A stretch of 64,000 nt of DNA from Actinomycetota bacterium (GCA_030838475.1 JAUZFP010000037.1:1-64000); one strand, 5' to 3'; counted from the stretch's first letter, positions 32,736-42,184 are shown. Made by a program: numbers and translations. The notes: generated by a model from the sequence alone, not told the origin.

Positions 32736-34217
32736 ATGCTGATTCGCCACTCTCACACTGACGCCGACACCGCAGACCTCACGGGCTGGTTTACCCACGA
32801 TCTGGTGATCGACGGTGTGTCTCGCGCCGCGTCGACCCAGGAGCGCTTTGACGTGATCAACCCGGCGACCGGCGAAACGATCGCCAGCGTCGCAAGCGCA
32901 ACGGTTGACGATGCCCTCTCGGCGGTGCGTGCGGCGGAGCGAGCTCTCCCGATCTGGAGCGCTCGTGCCCCACGGGAACGGGCCGAGATCCTTCGCAAGA
33001 CGTTTGAGCTGATGCAGGAACGCTCGGAAGACCTGGCCCGGCTTATCGTGCTCGAGAACGGCAAGTCCCTCGCGGATGCTCGGGGCGAGATCGCGTACGC
33101 CGCTGAGTTCTTCCGCTGGTATTCCGAGGAGGCCGTGCGACTGCTGGGCAGCATGCAGGTGTCGCCAAACGGACAGAACCGCATTCTCGTGACGCATCAG
33201 CCCATCGGCGTCAGCGTTCTTGTTACGCCGTGGAACTTCCCGGCGGCGATGGCGACCCGGAAGATCGGTCCTGCGCTCGCGGCCGGGTGCACGGTCATCC
33301 TGAAGCCAGCGAGCGATACTCCGCTGACCGCGCTCGCGATCGGACAGCTGCTGTCAGATGCCGGAGTTCCAGCCGGCGTGGTCAATATCCTTCCGTCGCG
33401 GAAATCCGGCACGGTCGTCGGTGCGATGCTCGACGATCCTGCGGTGCGCAAGCTGTCCTTCACCGGTTCGACCGAGGTGGGCAGAATCCTGCTCGCGACC
33501 GCGTCAGCGACTGTCGTGAACTGCAGCATGGAGTTGGGTGGCAACGCTCCGTTCCTCGTCTTTGCCGATGCCGACATGGACGCTGCCATCGATGGCGCGA
33601 TGCTGGCAAAGATGCGAAATGGCGGCGAGGCGTGTACCGCGGCCAACCGGTTCTATGTGCACTCGTCCGTCGCGAGTGAGTTCTCCCGGCGCCTCTCCGA
33701 GCGGATGAGCGCGCTCAGTGTCGGGGATGGGCTGGAGGAGTCCGTCAACCTGGGGCCGCTCATCAATGAGGACGCGCGAACCAAGGTGCACAGCCTCGTT
33801 TCCGCCGCCGTTGCCAGCGGAGCCACCGCCCTGAATGGCGGCGCTCCGGACAACGGAGTTGGCTTCTTTTATCCAGCCACAGTTCTGGTGGATGTTGCTC
33901 CCGACTCCCCAATCCTGGACGAGGAAATCTTCGGACCCGTTGCGCCGGTTGTAACTTTCGAGACGGACGACGAAGCGGTCAGATTCGCTAACAACACCGA
34001 ATTCGGCCTGGTCGCCTACGTCTATACGTCCGATCTTGCTCACGGCCTCGCAATCAGCCAACGCCTCGAAACCGGCATGGTGGGTCTGAATCGTGGCCTG
34101 GTGTCTGACCCGGCCGCACCGTTCGGTGGCTTCAAGCAGAGCGGGATTGGTCGAGAGGGTGGCCACGAGGGAATGCTCGAATTCACGGAGTCCCAGTACA
34201 TCGCTGTCAGCTGGTGA
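32736..34217 (+). CDS. Aldehyde dehydrogenase family protein (succinate-semialdehyde dehydrogenase-like)
   Basis: MELGGNAPFLVFADADMD; GGEACTAANRFYV; APFGGFKQSGIGREGGHEGMLEFTESQYIAV. Confidence 0.93.
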   Translation: MLIRHSHTDADTADLTGWFTHDLVIDGVSRAASTQERFDVINPATGETIASVASATVDDALSAVRAAERALPIWSARAPRERAEILRKTFELMQERSEDLARLIVLENGKSLADARGEIAYAAEFFRWYSEEAVRLLGSMQVSPNGQNRILVTHQPIGVSVLVTPWNFPAAMATRKIGPALAAGCTVILKPASDTPLTALAIGQLLSDAGVPAGVVNILPSRKSGTVVGAMLDDPAVRKLSFTGSTEVGRILLATASATVVNCSMELGGNAPFLVFADADMDAAIDGAMLAKMRNGGEACTAANRFYVHSSVASEFSRRLSERMSALSVGDGLEESVNLGPLINEDARTKVHSLVSAAVASGATALNGGAPDNGVGFFYPATVLVDVAPDSPILDEEIFGPVAPVVTFETDDEAVRFANNTEFGLVAYVYTSDLAHGLAISQRLETGMVGLNRGLVSDPAAPFGGFKQSGIGREGGHEGMLEFTESQYIAVSW

Positions 34218-34266
34218 CGTAGGACAGCAGCGTTCGGCACGCATAGTAATCTTGAGCCCGGCGTAC

Positions 34267-34338
34267 GCCTCCTTAGCTCAGTGGTAGAGCACCGCTCTTG
34301 TAAAGCGAAGGTCGTCGGTTCAAATCCGACAGGGGGCT
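34267..34338 (+). tRNA. tRNA-Thr (anticodon TGT)
   Basis: Acceptor GCCTCCT/AGGGGGC pairs, D-arm TAGCTCAGTGGTAGAGC, anticodon loop CTTGTAA, T-arm GTCGGTTCAAATCCGAC. Confidence 0.95.
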
Positions 34339-34340
34339 CT
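34296..34340. repeat. Candidate attL: 3' half of tRNA-Thr
   Basis: tcttgtaaagcgaaggtcgtcggttcaaatccgacagggggctct repeated at 61579-61624 with one inserted A. Confidence 0.9.
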
Positions 34341-34367
34341 GGAAAAAGCTGATCAGAGGCTATTTTT
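34337..34367 (+). terminator. Weak terminator-like hairpin just downstream of tRNA-Thr
   Basis: CTCTG-N12-CAGAG followed by gctaTTTTT. Confidence 0.4.
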
Positions 34368-34547
34368 CACGCGTCATTTGCCGAGGTTTACTCGTTTTCT
34401 CAGTTTTGCCCACACTTTGCCCACATCTGATTGGGCAATTCGTGTCTTGCGAGGGACTTTGCGACACCCAATCTGTCTCCCCCGGTAGAAGCCTGAGCTT
34501 CCACGAATCCGAGAATGCTCGCAAGCGCCGTCGCTTAGCCCTAGGGT

Positions 34548-35678
34548 TTGTTCAACCGACTCGATGAGGAGACTCGCGTGGTAGCAGTGGAGTTTGAGGA
34601 GCGCCTAACCGCCCTCGCAACCAGGATCAAAACCCAGCGTGCGTCTGTAAAGACCGAGGAAGCTACCAAGAACGCCTTTGTGATGCCCTTCATCTCAACG
34701 ATCCTGGGCTACGACGTCTTCAATCCGCTCGAGGTCGTGCCCGAATTCATAGCGGACGTCGGCATGAAAAAGGGCGAGAAGATCGACTACGCGATCATGC
34801 GAGATGGCGTCGTGCAGATCCTCATCGAGTGCAAGTCAACGGGGCCCCTTCGAATCGAGAATGCGTCTCAGCTCTATCGATACTTCGCCGTTACAAGGGC
34901 ACGAATTGCAGTGCTGACCAACGGGGTGATCTATCAGTTTTTTACTGACCTAGACGCTCCAAACATGATGGATAATCGTCCCTTCTTGGTGTTGGACATG
35001 GAGAGCATTGATGAATCACTAATTCCTGAATTAGTGAAGATGAGCAAAGAAGTATTCGATCTCGATTCGATCATTAGTGCCGCCGAAGAGTTGAAGTATG
35101 TCGGAGCCATCAAACGCCTCATCGCTGCGCAATTCAAAGAACCGGAGGACGAGTGGATTCGCCTTCTGGCCACCCGCGTCTACGAAGGTTCCTACACCCA
35201 GAAAGTGAAAGAGCAATTCAAGAAGCTCGTGCCGCGAGCTACCGCACAGTTCCTGAACGACCAGGTGAACGAGCGACTCAAAACCGCTCTCGTCTCACCC
35301 CCGTTCAGTTCGGACGATGCACCCGTGGAGGCAATGGGCAGCGGCGCCATTGCTCATGAACAACTGGGTGGCATTGTTACAACCCAGGAAGAGCTCGACG
35401 GCTTTAACATCGTGAAGGCCATCGCCTGCAGCGAGGTGAAGCCGGAACGCATTATCGCCCGCGATTCGCAGTCGTATTTCGGCATCCTTCTCGACGACAA
35501 CAACCGGAAGACAATTGCCCGACTCCACTTCAATCAGAAGAAGCAGAAGTACCTCGGTCTGCTCGATGAGGACAAAGTCGAGACACGTCACGCAATCGCG
35601 ACGCTCGACGACATCTACCAATACGCCGAGGCGATTCGTACCACGGTGAAGCATCTGAGGGATTCGACTTCGGCCTAG
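34548..35678 (+). CDS. Stand-alone type I restriction HsdR_N-like (PD-(D/E)xK) protein
   Basis: KNAFVMPFISTILGYDVFNPLEVVPEFIADVGMKKGEKIDYAIMRDGVVQILIECKSTG...; D...ExK motif; no helicase domain. Start could be GTG at 34578. Confidence 0.8.
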   Translation: MFNRLDEETRVVAVEFEERLTALATRIKTQRASVKTEEATKNAFVMPFISTILGYDVFNPLEVVPEFIADVGMKKGEKIDYAIMRDGVVQILIECKSTGPLRIENASQLYRYFAVTRARIAVLTNGVIYQFFTDLDAPNMMDNRPFLVLDMESIDESLIPELVKMSKEVFDLDSIISAAEELKYVGAIKRLIAAQFKEPEDEWIRLLATRVYEGSYTQKVKEQFKKLVPRATAQFLNDQVNERLKTALVSPPFSSDDAPVEAMGSGAIAHEQLGGIVTTQEELDGFNIVKAIACSEVKPERIIARDSQSYFGILLDDNNRKTIARLHFNQKKQKYLGLLDEDKVETRHAIATLDDIYQYAEAIRTTVKHLRDSTSA

Positions 35679-35786
35679 ACACTGCAGAATTGCAAGGCAA
35701 CTTTGAGTTAGGGTCTGTCGCTGCGCCGGCTCGAGATGTGCATCTACAACCTTCTTCGGCCTAGTCAACGGCTAGGGGAAAATCAA

Positions 35787-36671
35787 TCAACTCGTGTAAA
35801 GGCTGCCCTTGTAGTACAGCCCGTCCTTGCGGTCCAGCCCCTCGTCCACTAAATAGTCGATCTCATATGCGAATTCCGCGACATAGACGTGAATCTTTCC
35901 GGTAACGACGTCGAACAGTAAGTCGCCGCACGAGTTTTGCGTGATCGTGTTGTAGCCCTCGTAGTAATGCAAATATTCTGACGGCGCTTCGCCGATCACG
36001 ATCATTTGGGGATTGAGCTTCTTGAGCCACTCGTGAGGCACCTTCCCAGACGTGCGGCCGTGATGGGGCGCAAACAGCACATCCACTTTCGGGATGTCAA
36101 CTTTCTCTTCGATTGCCTCCATGAAGTCGGTCTCGAGATCACCCATCCATAGAAATGTGCCACCTCCCTCCATCGAGTATTTGGTGATGCACGACATGTT
36201 GTTTGGCGAAAGACCCGCACTGGCGTCGGCGAGTGCAATTTCGAAGTCCGGGTCGCCAAGCTTCGGCCACAGGATATTCAAGCCCGAACTCTTACGCCCG
36301 TCCCCCTCACGGTTCATCCACTTTCGACTGCAACCCGCAAAGATATTGAAGGCCTTTGTAGAGTCTCGAAGGTCGCAATAGCGATCGAAGTCAGCGGTCG
36401 GCGCATCCTTCGTCGCTGCGTTGGCGACGCAGTAGAAATTCCTGATAGGCAAGACGTCATCTAGTTCGGCTAACCCAGACAAGTGATCCTGATCGGGGTG
36501 TGTGGAAATGAAACGAGTTATGTCTTTGTCAGCTGATTGAGTTTTGAGCTCAGCCAGGATTCCTCCGGCGCGATCAGCTAGGTTGCAGTCGATTATCGTG
36601 AAATTGTCGCTGTTATGGCGGATGTAAAACATGTCGCCATTGCCTACCGAGAACGATTTGATGAGTGTCAA
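35787..36671 (-). CDS. ComEC/Rec2-like MBL-fold metallohydrolase
   Basis: FSVGNGDMFYIRHNSDNFTIIDCN; STHPDQDHLSG (HxxxDH); FLWMGDLETDF; VLFAPHHGR. Confidence 0.85.
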   Translation of the reverse strand: MTLIKSFSVGNGDMFYIRHNSDNFTIIDCNLADRAGGILAELKTQSADKDITRFISTHPDQDHLSGLAELDDVLPIRNFYCVANAATKDAPTADFDRYCDLRDSTKAFNIFAGCSRKWMNREGDGRKSSGLNILWPKLGDPDFEIALADASAGLSPNNMSCITKYSMEGGGTFLWMGDLETDFMEAIEEKVDIPKVDVLFAPHHGRTSGKVPHEWLKKLNPQMIVIGEAPSEYLHYYEGYNTITQNSCGDLLFDVVTGKIHVYVAEFAYEIDYLVDEGLDRKDGLYYKGSLYTS

Positions 36672-36720
36672 TTGGTGCCGCCGATCTTTGAGTGGTTAGA
36701 GGCAACCGACGGCGAGACTC

Positions 36721-37464
36721 TTATTCCCCAGTTCGCCGGCTAGCGGTTACAACGGCGTTCAGCAGCTGTTCTGCGTAGCGAAAACCTGCCATTCTGGTCC
36801 GTTCCGCCGACGGCGCGAACGACCAGAATGCGGTAATTGCCAGACAGACAATTACTCCAACAACTGAGGAAACGGAGTAGTGCTCAGGTAGCAGCAAGAA
36901 CCCTATCGCGAACCCGAGGAGACTTGCATATGTTGCTGCACGGCCGATCCATCGAACAGCGAACAAATTCCGCTCGAAGCCATACTGCGCGCTCTCCTGC
37001 TCGATTAGCGGAAACTCCGACCTGCGCCCCAGAGGGCGAACCTGAGATATTGCGAGGTCGATAAGTTCGTCCGCACGGGAACCATAGCGTCGCTCGGCGC
37101 GCGCGGATAGAAACTTGATCCCGGTTACTTTCTGGATTGCGGCGCGCCTAGTTTCGCGGCGGATCGCTGTTTGAAGTGAACCGTCGCGACGAAGCAGTTG
37201 TGTCGTCGGTTTGCCACCCCAGGATCTGTACAAAGCGGGTTCAACCGCTCGACCGAAGTTGCCAACGAATAGTGAGAGCACAAACCCGCCCGCGCCCAGT
37301 GAAACAAGTCCGAGAACACCAGCAACGATCGGATACTTATCGAATCCAAGCGCAACTACAAGGTCGGCAATTGGTGCGATAACCAATAGCCCTGGAGCAA
37401 GTCGCGCCCTGCGCTCATATGCGCTGAGGACCGGTCCAAGACTCTTAATGGATGCGGAGCTCAC
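36721..37464 (-). CDS. Four-TM membrane protein (2TM - soluble ~90 aa - 2TM)
   Basis: Hydrophobic segments LLVIAPIADLVVALGF, IVAGVLGLVSLGAGGFVLSLFVG, AATYASLLGFAIGFLLLP, VVGVIVCLAITAFWSFA; GTG start overlaps the stop of the PIN gene (GTGA). Confidence 0.7.
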   Translation of the reverse strand: MSSASIKSLGPVLSAYERRARLAPGLLVIAPIADLVVALGFDKYPIVAGVLGLVSLGAGGFVLSLFVGNFGRAVEPALYRSWGGKPTTQLLRRDGSLQTAIRRETRRAAIQKVTGIKFLSARAERRYGSRADELIDLAISQVRPLGRRSEFPLIEQESAQYGFERNLFAVRWIGRAATYASLLGFAIGFLLLPEHYSVSSVVGVIVCLAITAFWSFAPSAERTRMAGFRYAEQLLNAVVTASRRTGE

Positions 37465-37874
37465 GCGGTGATTGGCCTAATCTTTACGCGTTGAAGCTGC
37501 GTATGAGGAACGGTCATGAGCGCGTAACTAGTCGGCCCCTCCATTTCATGCTCAAATACGAATCTCATGCCCGCCATCAACGTGGCAACGGTGATCGTAA
37601 TCTGCTCGAGACCTTTCAGACGCTTGTCAGCGACCCCAACCCAACGCATGCCCGAGCGAAGCACTGCGGTTCGCTCTAGAGGATCTTTCAGTTGATTTCG
37701 ATCACGTGTCACGATCGCGTCGAAACCGCGCGCCCTCAGGGCGTCCATGAGCGGTATGTCTTCGACACCCGCAAGATGCTCGTCTCTATACGTCGCGAAC
37801 TGATGTTGCTGGTACACGGCAGCAAGCGGCTGGGCTATGAGCGGAGGGAGATTCTCGTCAAGGTAAACCTTCAC
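37461..37874 (-). CDS. DUF5615/VapC45-like PIN-fold nuclease (putative toxin)
   Basis: MKVYLDENLPPLIAQPLAAVYQQHQFATYRDEHLAGVEDIPLMDALRARGFDAIVTRDRNQL; 137 aa; D residues at PIN positions (YLDEN, TRDRN). Confidence 0.8.
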   Translation of the reverse strand: MKVYLDENLPPLIAQPLAAVYQQHQFATYRDEHLAGVEDIPLMDALRARGFDAIVTRDRNQLKDPLERTAVLRSGMRWVGVADKRLKGLEQITITVATLMAGMRFVFEHEMEGPTSYALMTVPHTQLQRVKIRPITA

Positions 37875-38488
37875 GCCGCAACGCCCGTGATCGAGAGTTG
37901 GAAGTCGAGAGCATCTCGCGCCGCGTCAGCTGATACCTCTGGGTAGAAATCCGCAACCTGCTCCGGTGATACCGTCCCATCCGCGATCAAACCGGCAACG
38001 ACGTCAAAGGGGATTCGCGTGCCAACGATGGTGGGCCAGCCACCTAGTCGACCCGGATTCACCTCGACACCCTGTCGCGGGTGGAGAAGTGGATCGACCT
38101 TACGACTGCTCACTGTCTCGAATTCCGCAAAGATGTCGGCAAGGGTGCCGATCGCTGCCTGCCCCGGCTGCTTTGCGAGATCCACTACAGCCCCCGACGG
38201 TGGCTGAAACCCGATACTCGAGCCGAGCTTCATCAATTTGTAGCTCGCCGGGTGTTCAACCATGTCGAGTTCGCGCAACGTGTCGAGAGACTTTCGGATC
38301 AGCTGGAGCGGGTGGTCGCCTCGCAACCAAGCCAGCGTGCGCAATGCAACCACGTCACGGAACGAATATAGGTAGGGGGGCTTGACGGCCTCGATCTCTG
38401 GAATCAGGACGGATGTACGTCGCCAATAGGCAAGCTGATCGACTGAAGCACCGCTCATCTTCGAGGTCAGCGGTATAGGGAATGCCAT
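37871..38488 (-). CDS. MerR-like HTH plus DUF433 protein (VapB45-like putative antitoxin)
   Basis: SGASVDQLAYWRRTSVLIPEI...YSFRDVVALRTLAWLR; C-terminal GWPTIVGTRIPFDVVAGLIADGTVSPEQVADFYPEVSADAARDALDFQ; GTGA overlap with the PIN gene. Confidence 0.8.
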   Translation of the reverse strand: MAFPIPLTSKMSGASVDQLAYWRRTSVLIPEIEAVKPPYLYSFRDVVALRTLAWLRGDHPLQLIRKSLDTLRELDMVEHPASYKLMKLGSSIGFQPPSGAVVDLAKQPGQAAIGTLADIFAEFETVSSRKVDPLLHPRQGVEVNPGRLGGWPTIVGTRIPFDVVAGLIADGTVSPEQVADFYPEVSADAARDALDFQLSITGVAA

Positions 38489-38545
38489 ATCGATGCCCTC
38501 CGTTCCAGCGCAGCCTTAGTTTGGCAGATGCGCACGATATCGGTC

Positions 38546-39685
38546 TCAGCCAACGCTGTTCGTGTCGTCTGTTGATGCGTGGTCTCGGATTGCGTCAATT
38601 CCAATGACGAGACCATTTAGCTTCGCGGCTACGGCGTCAAGATCTTCGTCGAACAAATCGGCGTAAACGTCCAGGGTGATAGCCGCGGACGCGTGACCCA
38701 GCATTTTCTGCAGTGCTTTCACGTTCGCGCCGACCGAGACAGCGAGGCTTGCACACGTGTGCCTTAGCTCATGGGACGTGAGTCCCGGAATTCCGATCTC
38801 TGTCGCCGCGTCATTGAACCAATACCGCCGAAACGATTGGTTGCGAATCGGCATTTGGGTCCGTGCGCTCACGAACACTCGGTCCTCCGACATCTTGCCT
38901 TCAACGTGTGTGGCCAGCTGACTCATGACGAACTCCGGTACTGGAATGGATCGTTCCTCGTAGTCCTTTGGGGCGGACTCCTCGAAGTAGCCGCCGACCT
39001 CGAGCATGGTCTCTCGTACGTTGAGTCGCCGCCGCTTGAAGTCGAGGTCGCGCACGCGCAGGCCGGCGAGCTCGCCCCAGCGAAGCCCGGTGTACGCGAG
39101 CACGTAGATCAGCAGCCCGAATCCTTCGCCTTTCGCCCTTCGGTCTACCGCCGAGGCAAGGTCTGCGACCTGCTGGTAAGTAAGGAACTTCTTGCGTCTC
39201 TTCATCTGACGCGGGAGCTTAAGTCGCGCGGCGGGATTGCCGGGCAGTCTGCCGTCGTCGACGGCAGGCTGCCTTGCACCTGATAGCACGGTCGCGGCTT
39301 TGTGTACCGAGCCCGGATTGTGGGACGCGTTGAGTTGCGAAACGAACTGTTGGCACCGCAATCTTGTTAGCTCGGCCAACGGAATGGCACCGAGTGCGGG
39401 GTTTATCTGAAGTCTCGTCACTCCTTCCATTCGACTCAAGCTCGAACGCCGCAAGTCCGCTCTTGTCGAAATGTAGATCGCCATCCACTCGGCGACGGTG
39501 ACTCGCGCACGAGTCGGATCGATGTAGCGACCGCTGGCCTTAGCTACGTCAACGGATGCAAGGAACAGTTCGGCTTCGTGCTTGGTCTTGAACCCGCGCT
39601 TGTCGGTTTGCAATCGATCGGGCTTGCGATACCGAACCCGATAACGCCGGCCCGCGGCGCTTAGGTATGCGGCGATGCTTGCCAT
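38546..39685 (-). CDS. Tyrosine recombinase (phage/island integrase)
   Basis: TGLRWGELAGLRVRDLDF; LTSHELRHTCASLAVSVGANVKALQKMLGHASAAITLDVYADLF (R...HxxR...H...Y). Confidence 0.95.
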   Translation of the reverse strand: MASIAAYLSAAGRRYRVRYRKPDRLQTDKRGFKTKHEAELFLASVDVAKASGRYIDPTRARVTVAEWMAIYISTRADLRRSSLSRMEGVTRLQINPALGAIPLAELTRLRCQQFVSQLNASHNPGSVHKAATVLSGARQPAVDDGRLPGNPAARLKLPRQMKRRKKFLTYQQVADLASAVDRRAKGEGFGLLIYVLAYTGLRWGELAGLRVRDLDFKRRRLNVRETMLEVGGYFEESAPKDYEERSIPVPEFVMSQLATHVEGKMSEDRVFVSARTQMPIRNQSFRRYWFNDAATEIGIPGLTSHELRHTCASLAVSVGANVKALQKMLGHASAAITLDVYADLFDEDLDAVAAKLNGLVIGIDAIRDHASTDDTNSVG

Positions 39686-39880
39686 ACGAACAACTCGGGG
39701 ACCGACCGTTGACCGTCGAGTGAACGCGCCCGGATGCTACGTGTCTCAAGGGTCTCGTTGGGGTTGACTTCTTGGTCAGTGTCGACGCGCACTCGCTGGG
39801 GAATCGTCCGGAGGTGTCCATCCAGGTGCCGCGCTTGTCGAACGCGGTAGTCGTGATGAGCCGCCCTCATGCGGCGCCCG

Positions 39881-40255
39881 CTAGTTGGTTGACCACCAGT
39901 TGAGAATTGCCGCGACGATGACTATCACCAAAACCATGCCCTCGCCAATGGCACCAGCCCATCTGATGTTGGCCTCACGGCGACCCAACACGATCGATCC
40001 GACCAGGGTGAAAACCACCGCACAAACCACAGCTGCCGGAATTAGGTACCAGGAGCCGTAATAGAGCGGAAGATCGCACGTTTGTGAAGGGCTGCATGCC
40101 GCGATATGCGTGGCCTCAAGAACGACGAATATGTACCCGACCAGCCCGGTGACAATCTGAAGCAGAACAAGGCCAACCGTCACTGCAATGTCCGCAAACG
40201 TGGGTTTAGTGAACGGTTCGTGAAGCCCGTTTTGGGGAGATGAAATGACCTGCAC
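39881..40255 (-). CDS. Small multi-TM membrane protein
   Basis: 124 aa with three to four hydrophobic segments. Confidence 0.6.
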   Translation of the reverse strand: MQVISSPQNGLHEPFTKPTFADIAVTVGLVLLQIVTGLVGYIFVVLEATHIAACSPSQTCDLPLYYGSWYLIPAAVVCAVVFTLVGSIVLGRREANIRWAGAIGEGMVLVIVIVAAILNWWSTN

Positions 40256-40381
40256 CTATATTTCGAGTCGTCGCGACCTGGGACTGCGGGCCCGCCTTAT
40301 GTTCGTCTATTGCCTCGCCCGATAGCTGCATCCCACGCCGACAGCCCCAACGTGTCGAAGCTATCGGCGCGGGTGACTACC

Positions 40382-41239
40382 TCAGTTGTCCGTGACCCAA
40401 TTCATGAAGAACACCCACGCATTACCAATTACGGTAGAGGCGCCGTAGCTGCCGTGAATCGTTGCACCTGCTGGAGTGAAATTGCTCTGGCAGAACTCGT
40501 CACCTGTAAAGCAGTACGACTGGACGTAAGTCGACGGCTCGAGAGTGTCGTAGTTCGGTGGGAGGTAGGTGAGGTGCACGTTGTTCACGAACTGTCCGGT
40601 CGGGGCCTCGAGAATTCCGCCCCCGATGCCGTCGCCGGCGGCGTCCCACGCCTCCCCGGGACGGTACCTAGGGTCGCCGAATAACAACACGGAGGTGATG
40701 TGGTCCAGCGCCGCTGATGAAAGCGCGGGCACCGTCTCAAGGCTTGAGTGCGTCAGCCCAACCGATTCATCGATGACGTCCGCTCCTTGTGAGTACCCCG
40801 CCAAGATGATGTTGGTATAGGGACAGGCCCCAGCGACGCTGTTTATTTCGCCCACGAGATTAGTGATCCCGGTCTGCACACTCGATATGTATCCCAAGGT
40901 CGGCCCAGTTGCCGGGAGGATGACCGCTGGGTAGGAGATGGCTTCTTGGTATACCGGCAAGTAGGGTTCGCTGTTGGCATAGCCAATGAGGCTACTGAGG
41001 GTCGCTCCCGCCCCTCCAGATGCGTAGGTCCGACCGCCGTTGGCGGAGCCTGTTCCAGCGGCCTCGGAAGTGCCCCGCACCGAAATCATCGTCGCAAATC
41101 CACACCGATCGGTGGACGTTAGCGCTTGAGCCGGCGCCGCTCCGACAGCAACCGCCGCAACCGCGAGTGATAGGGCTGCACCTATTAGTTTCCAACTCTG
41201 CGCCGATTTTCTTCGTGTCGTTGATCGTGCAGGAAGCAT
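40382..41239 (-). CDS. Secreted cutinase-family serine esterase
   Basis: Signal-like segment LSLAVAAVAVGAAPAQAL; IILAGYSQGADVIDES (G-x-S-x-G); paired Cys; LLFGDPRYRPG. Confidence 0.88.
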   Translation of the reverse strand: MLPARSTTRRKSAQSWKLIGAALSLAVAAVAVGAAPAQALTSTDRCGFATMISVRGTSEAAGTGSANGGRTYASGGAGATLSSLIGYANSEPYLPVYQEAISYPAVILPATGPTLGYISSVQTGITNLVGEINSVAGACPYTNIILAGYSQGADVIDESVGLTHSSLETVPALSSAALDHITSVLLFGDPRYRPGEAWDAAGDGIGGGILEAPTGQFVNNVHLTYLPPNYDTLEPSTYVQSYCFTGDEFCQSNFTPAGATIHGSYGASTVIGNAWVFFMNWVTDN

Positions 41240-41471
41240 TTCAATCTCCTCAATATCATCGCCCGGACATTTGAGGAGAAATTTCCCCGAGCCTCAAGGT
41301 GATCGAACTCTAATCGGAGTACACATACCTGTCTGTCCGCGTTTCGGTGAACTTCACTAGCGGGTTTCTCTAACATGCAGGTCAAAGAAGATCAGACTCT
41401 GCCGGGAACCGAGTCACCTGATCTCGTCGCCCGCCTCTGATTCACGCTTAATCCGTAGCGAACTTGTACAC

Positions 41472-41792
41472 GTGCGTGTGATTGCCCAGTGGCTACACCG
41501 TCGCGAGCACATCGAGCAGCGGTCGGAACACAAGCGTGAGCCGGACCAGAACCAGCTGTCCGAACGAGCTGAGCGAGCTGGGGCGCCGACCTCGGCCCTC
41601 GCACGCGAGGATATTCTGGCATCCTTGCGCACCGCGGATGGGGACGGCATCGGGGCGAGGATGGAAGAAGCTCTGAGGCGCACACTGTCTCCCGACGTGC
41701 TCGCGAGCAAACAGGATTCCTCACAATATGCGCGCCATGAGCCCGCGGCCGCTAGCCGCGTCGTCGCGATCGACCAGCACTCCCAAGGTTAG
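41472..41792 (+). pseudogene. Chimeric remnant: toxin-like N-terminus fused to antitoxin-like C-terminus (module copy C)
   Basis: WLHRREHIEQRSEHKREPDQ (as in copy A toxin) joined to QLSERAERAGAPTSALAREDILASLRTADGDGIGARMEEALRRTLSPDVLAS (as in copy A antitoxin). Confidence 0.75.
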
Positions 41793-41815
41793 TCTCAACG
41801 CGCACGAACCAGAGA

Positions 41816-42175
41816 ATGTGGAGTGCGCCGTATGCAGCGAATCGCCGAGATGAGACGGGCTTGCGTGCTCGGGTTCGGGTGGATGACTGGTTGCACCGCC
41901 GCGAGCACACCGAACAGCAGTCGCAACGGAAGGGCGAGACGGAGCAAAACATTCTCGTCGAGTGGGCAGACGAGGCGTACCTTGACAAGTCAGGAGTGAC
42001 GTTCGACCCGGACTACGCCTCAGACACCGGTCTCTCGGCACGGACGATCGGCGGGTCGGACTCGGCCGGATTCCTCATCACCGTGATCACCGTCCGCGAT
42101 GAGGATGACCACCTGTGGGGCGCAACCGCGTTCCGCGCTAACAGCACGGATGAACGTCACTACTTAGGTTCGTAA
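41816..42175 (+). CDS. Small putative toxin-like protein (module copy A; faint BrnT-like resemblance)
   Basis: WLHRREHTEQQSQRKGETEQNILVEWADEAYLDKSGVTFDPDYASDTG...VRDEDDHLWGATAFRANSTDERHYLGS; start uncertain. Confidence 0.55.
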   Translation: MWSAPYAANRRDETGLRARVRVDDWLHRREHTEQQSQRKGETEQNILVEWADEAYLDKSGVTFDPDYASDTGLSARTIGGSDSAGFLITVITVRDEDDHLWGATAFRANSTDERHYLGS

Positions 42176-42184
42176 GGAGCAGCA

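Noticed and set aside
41392-41724. Minus-strand ORFs over the 41.4-42.0 kb module
   Set aside because: Antisense to the recognisable toxin/antitoxin-like frames; Arg/Ser-rich shadow translations.
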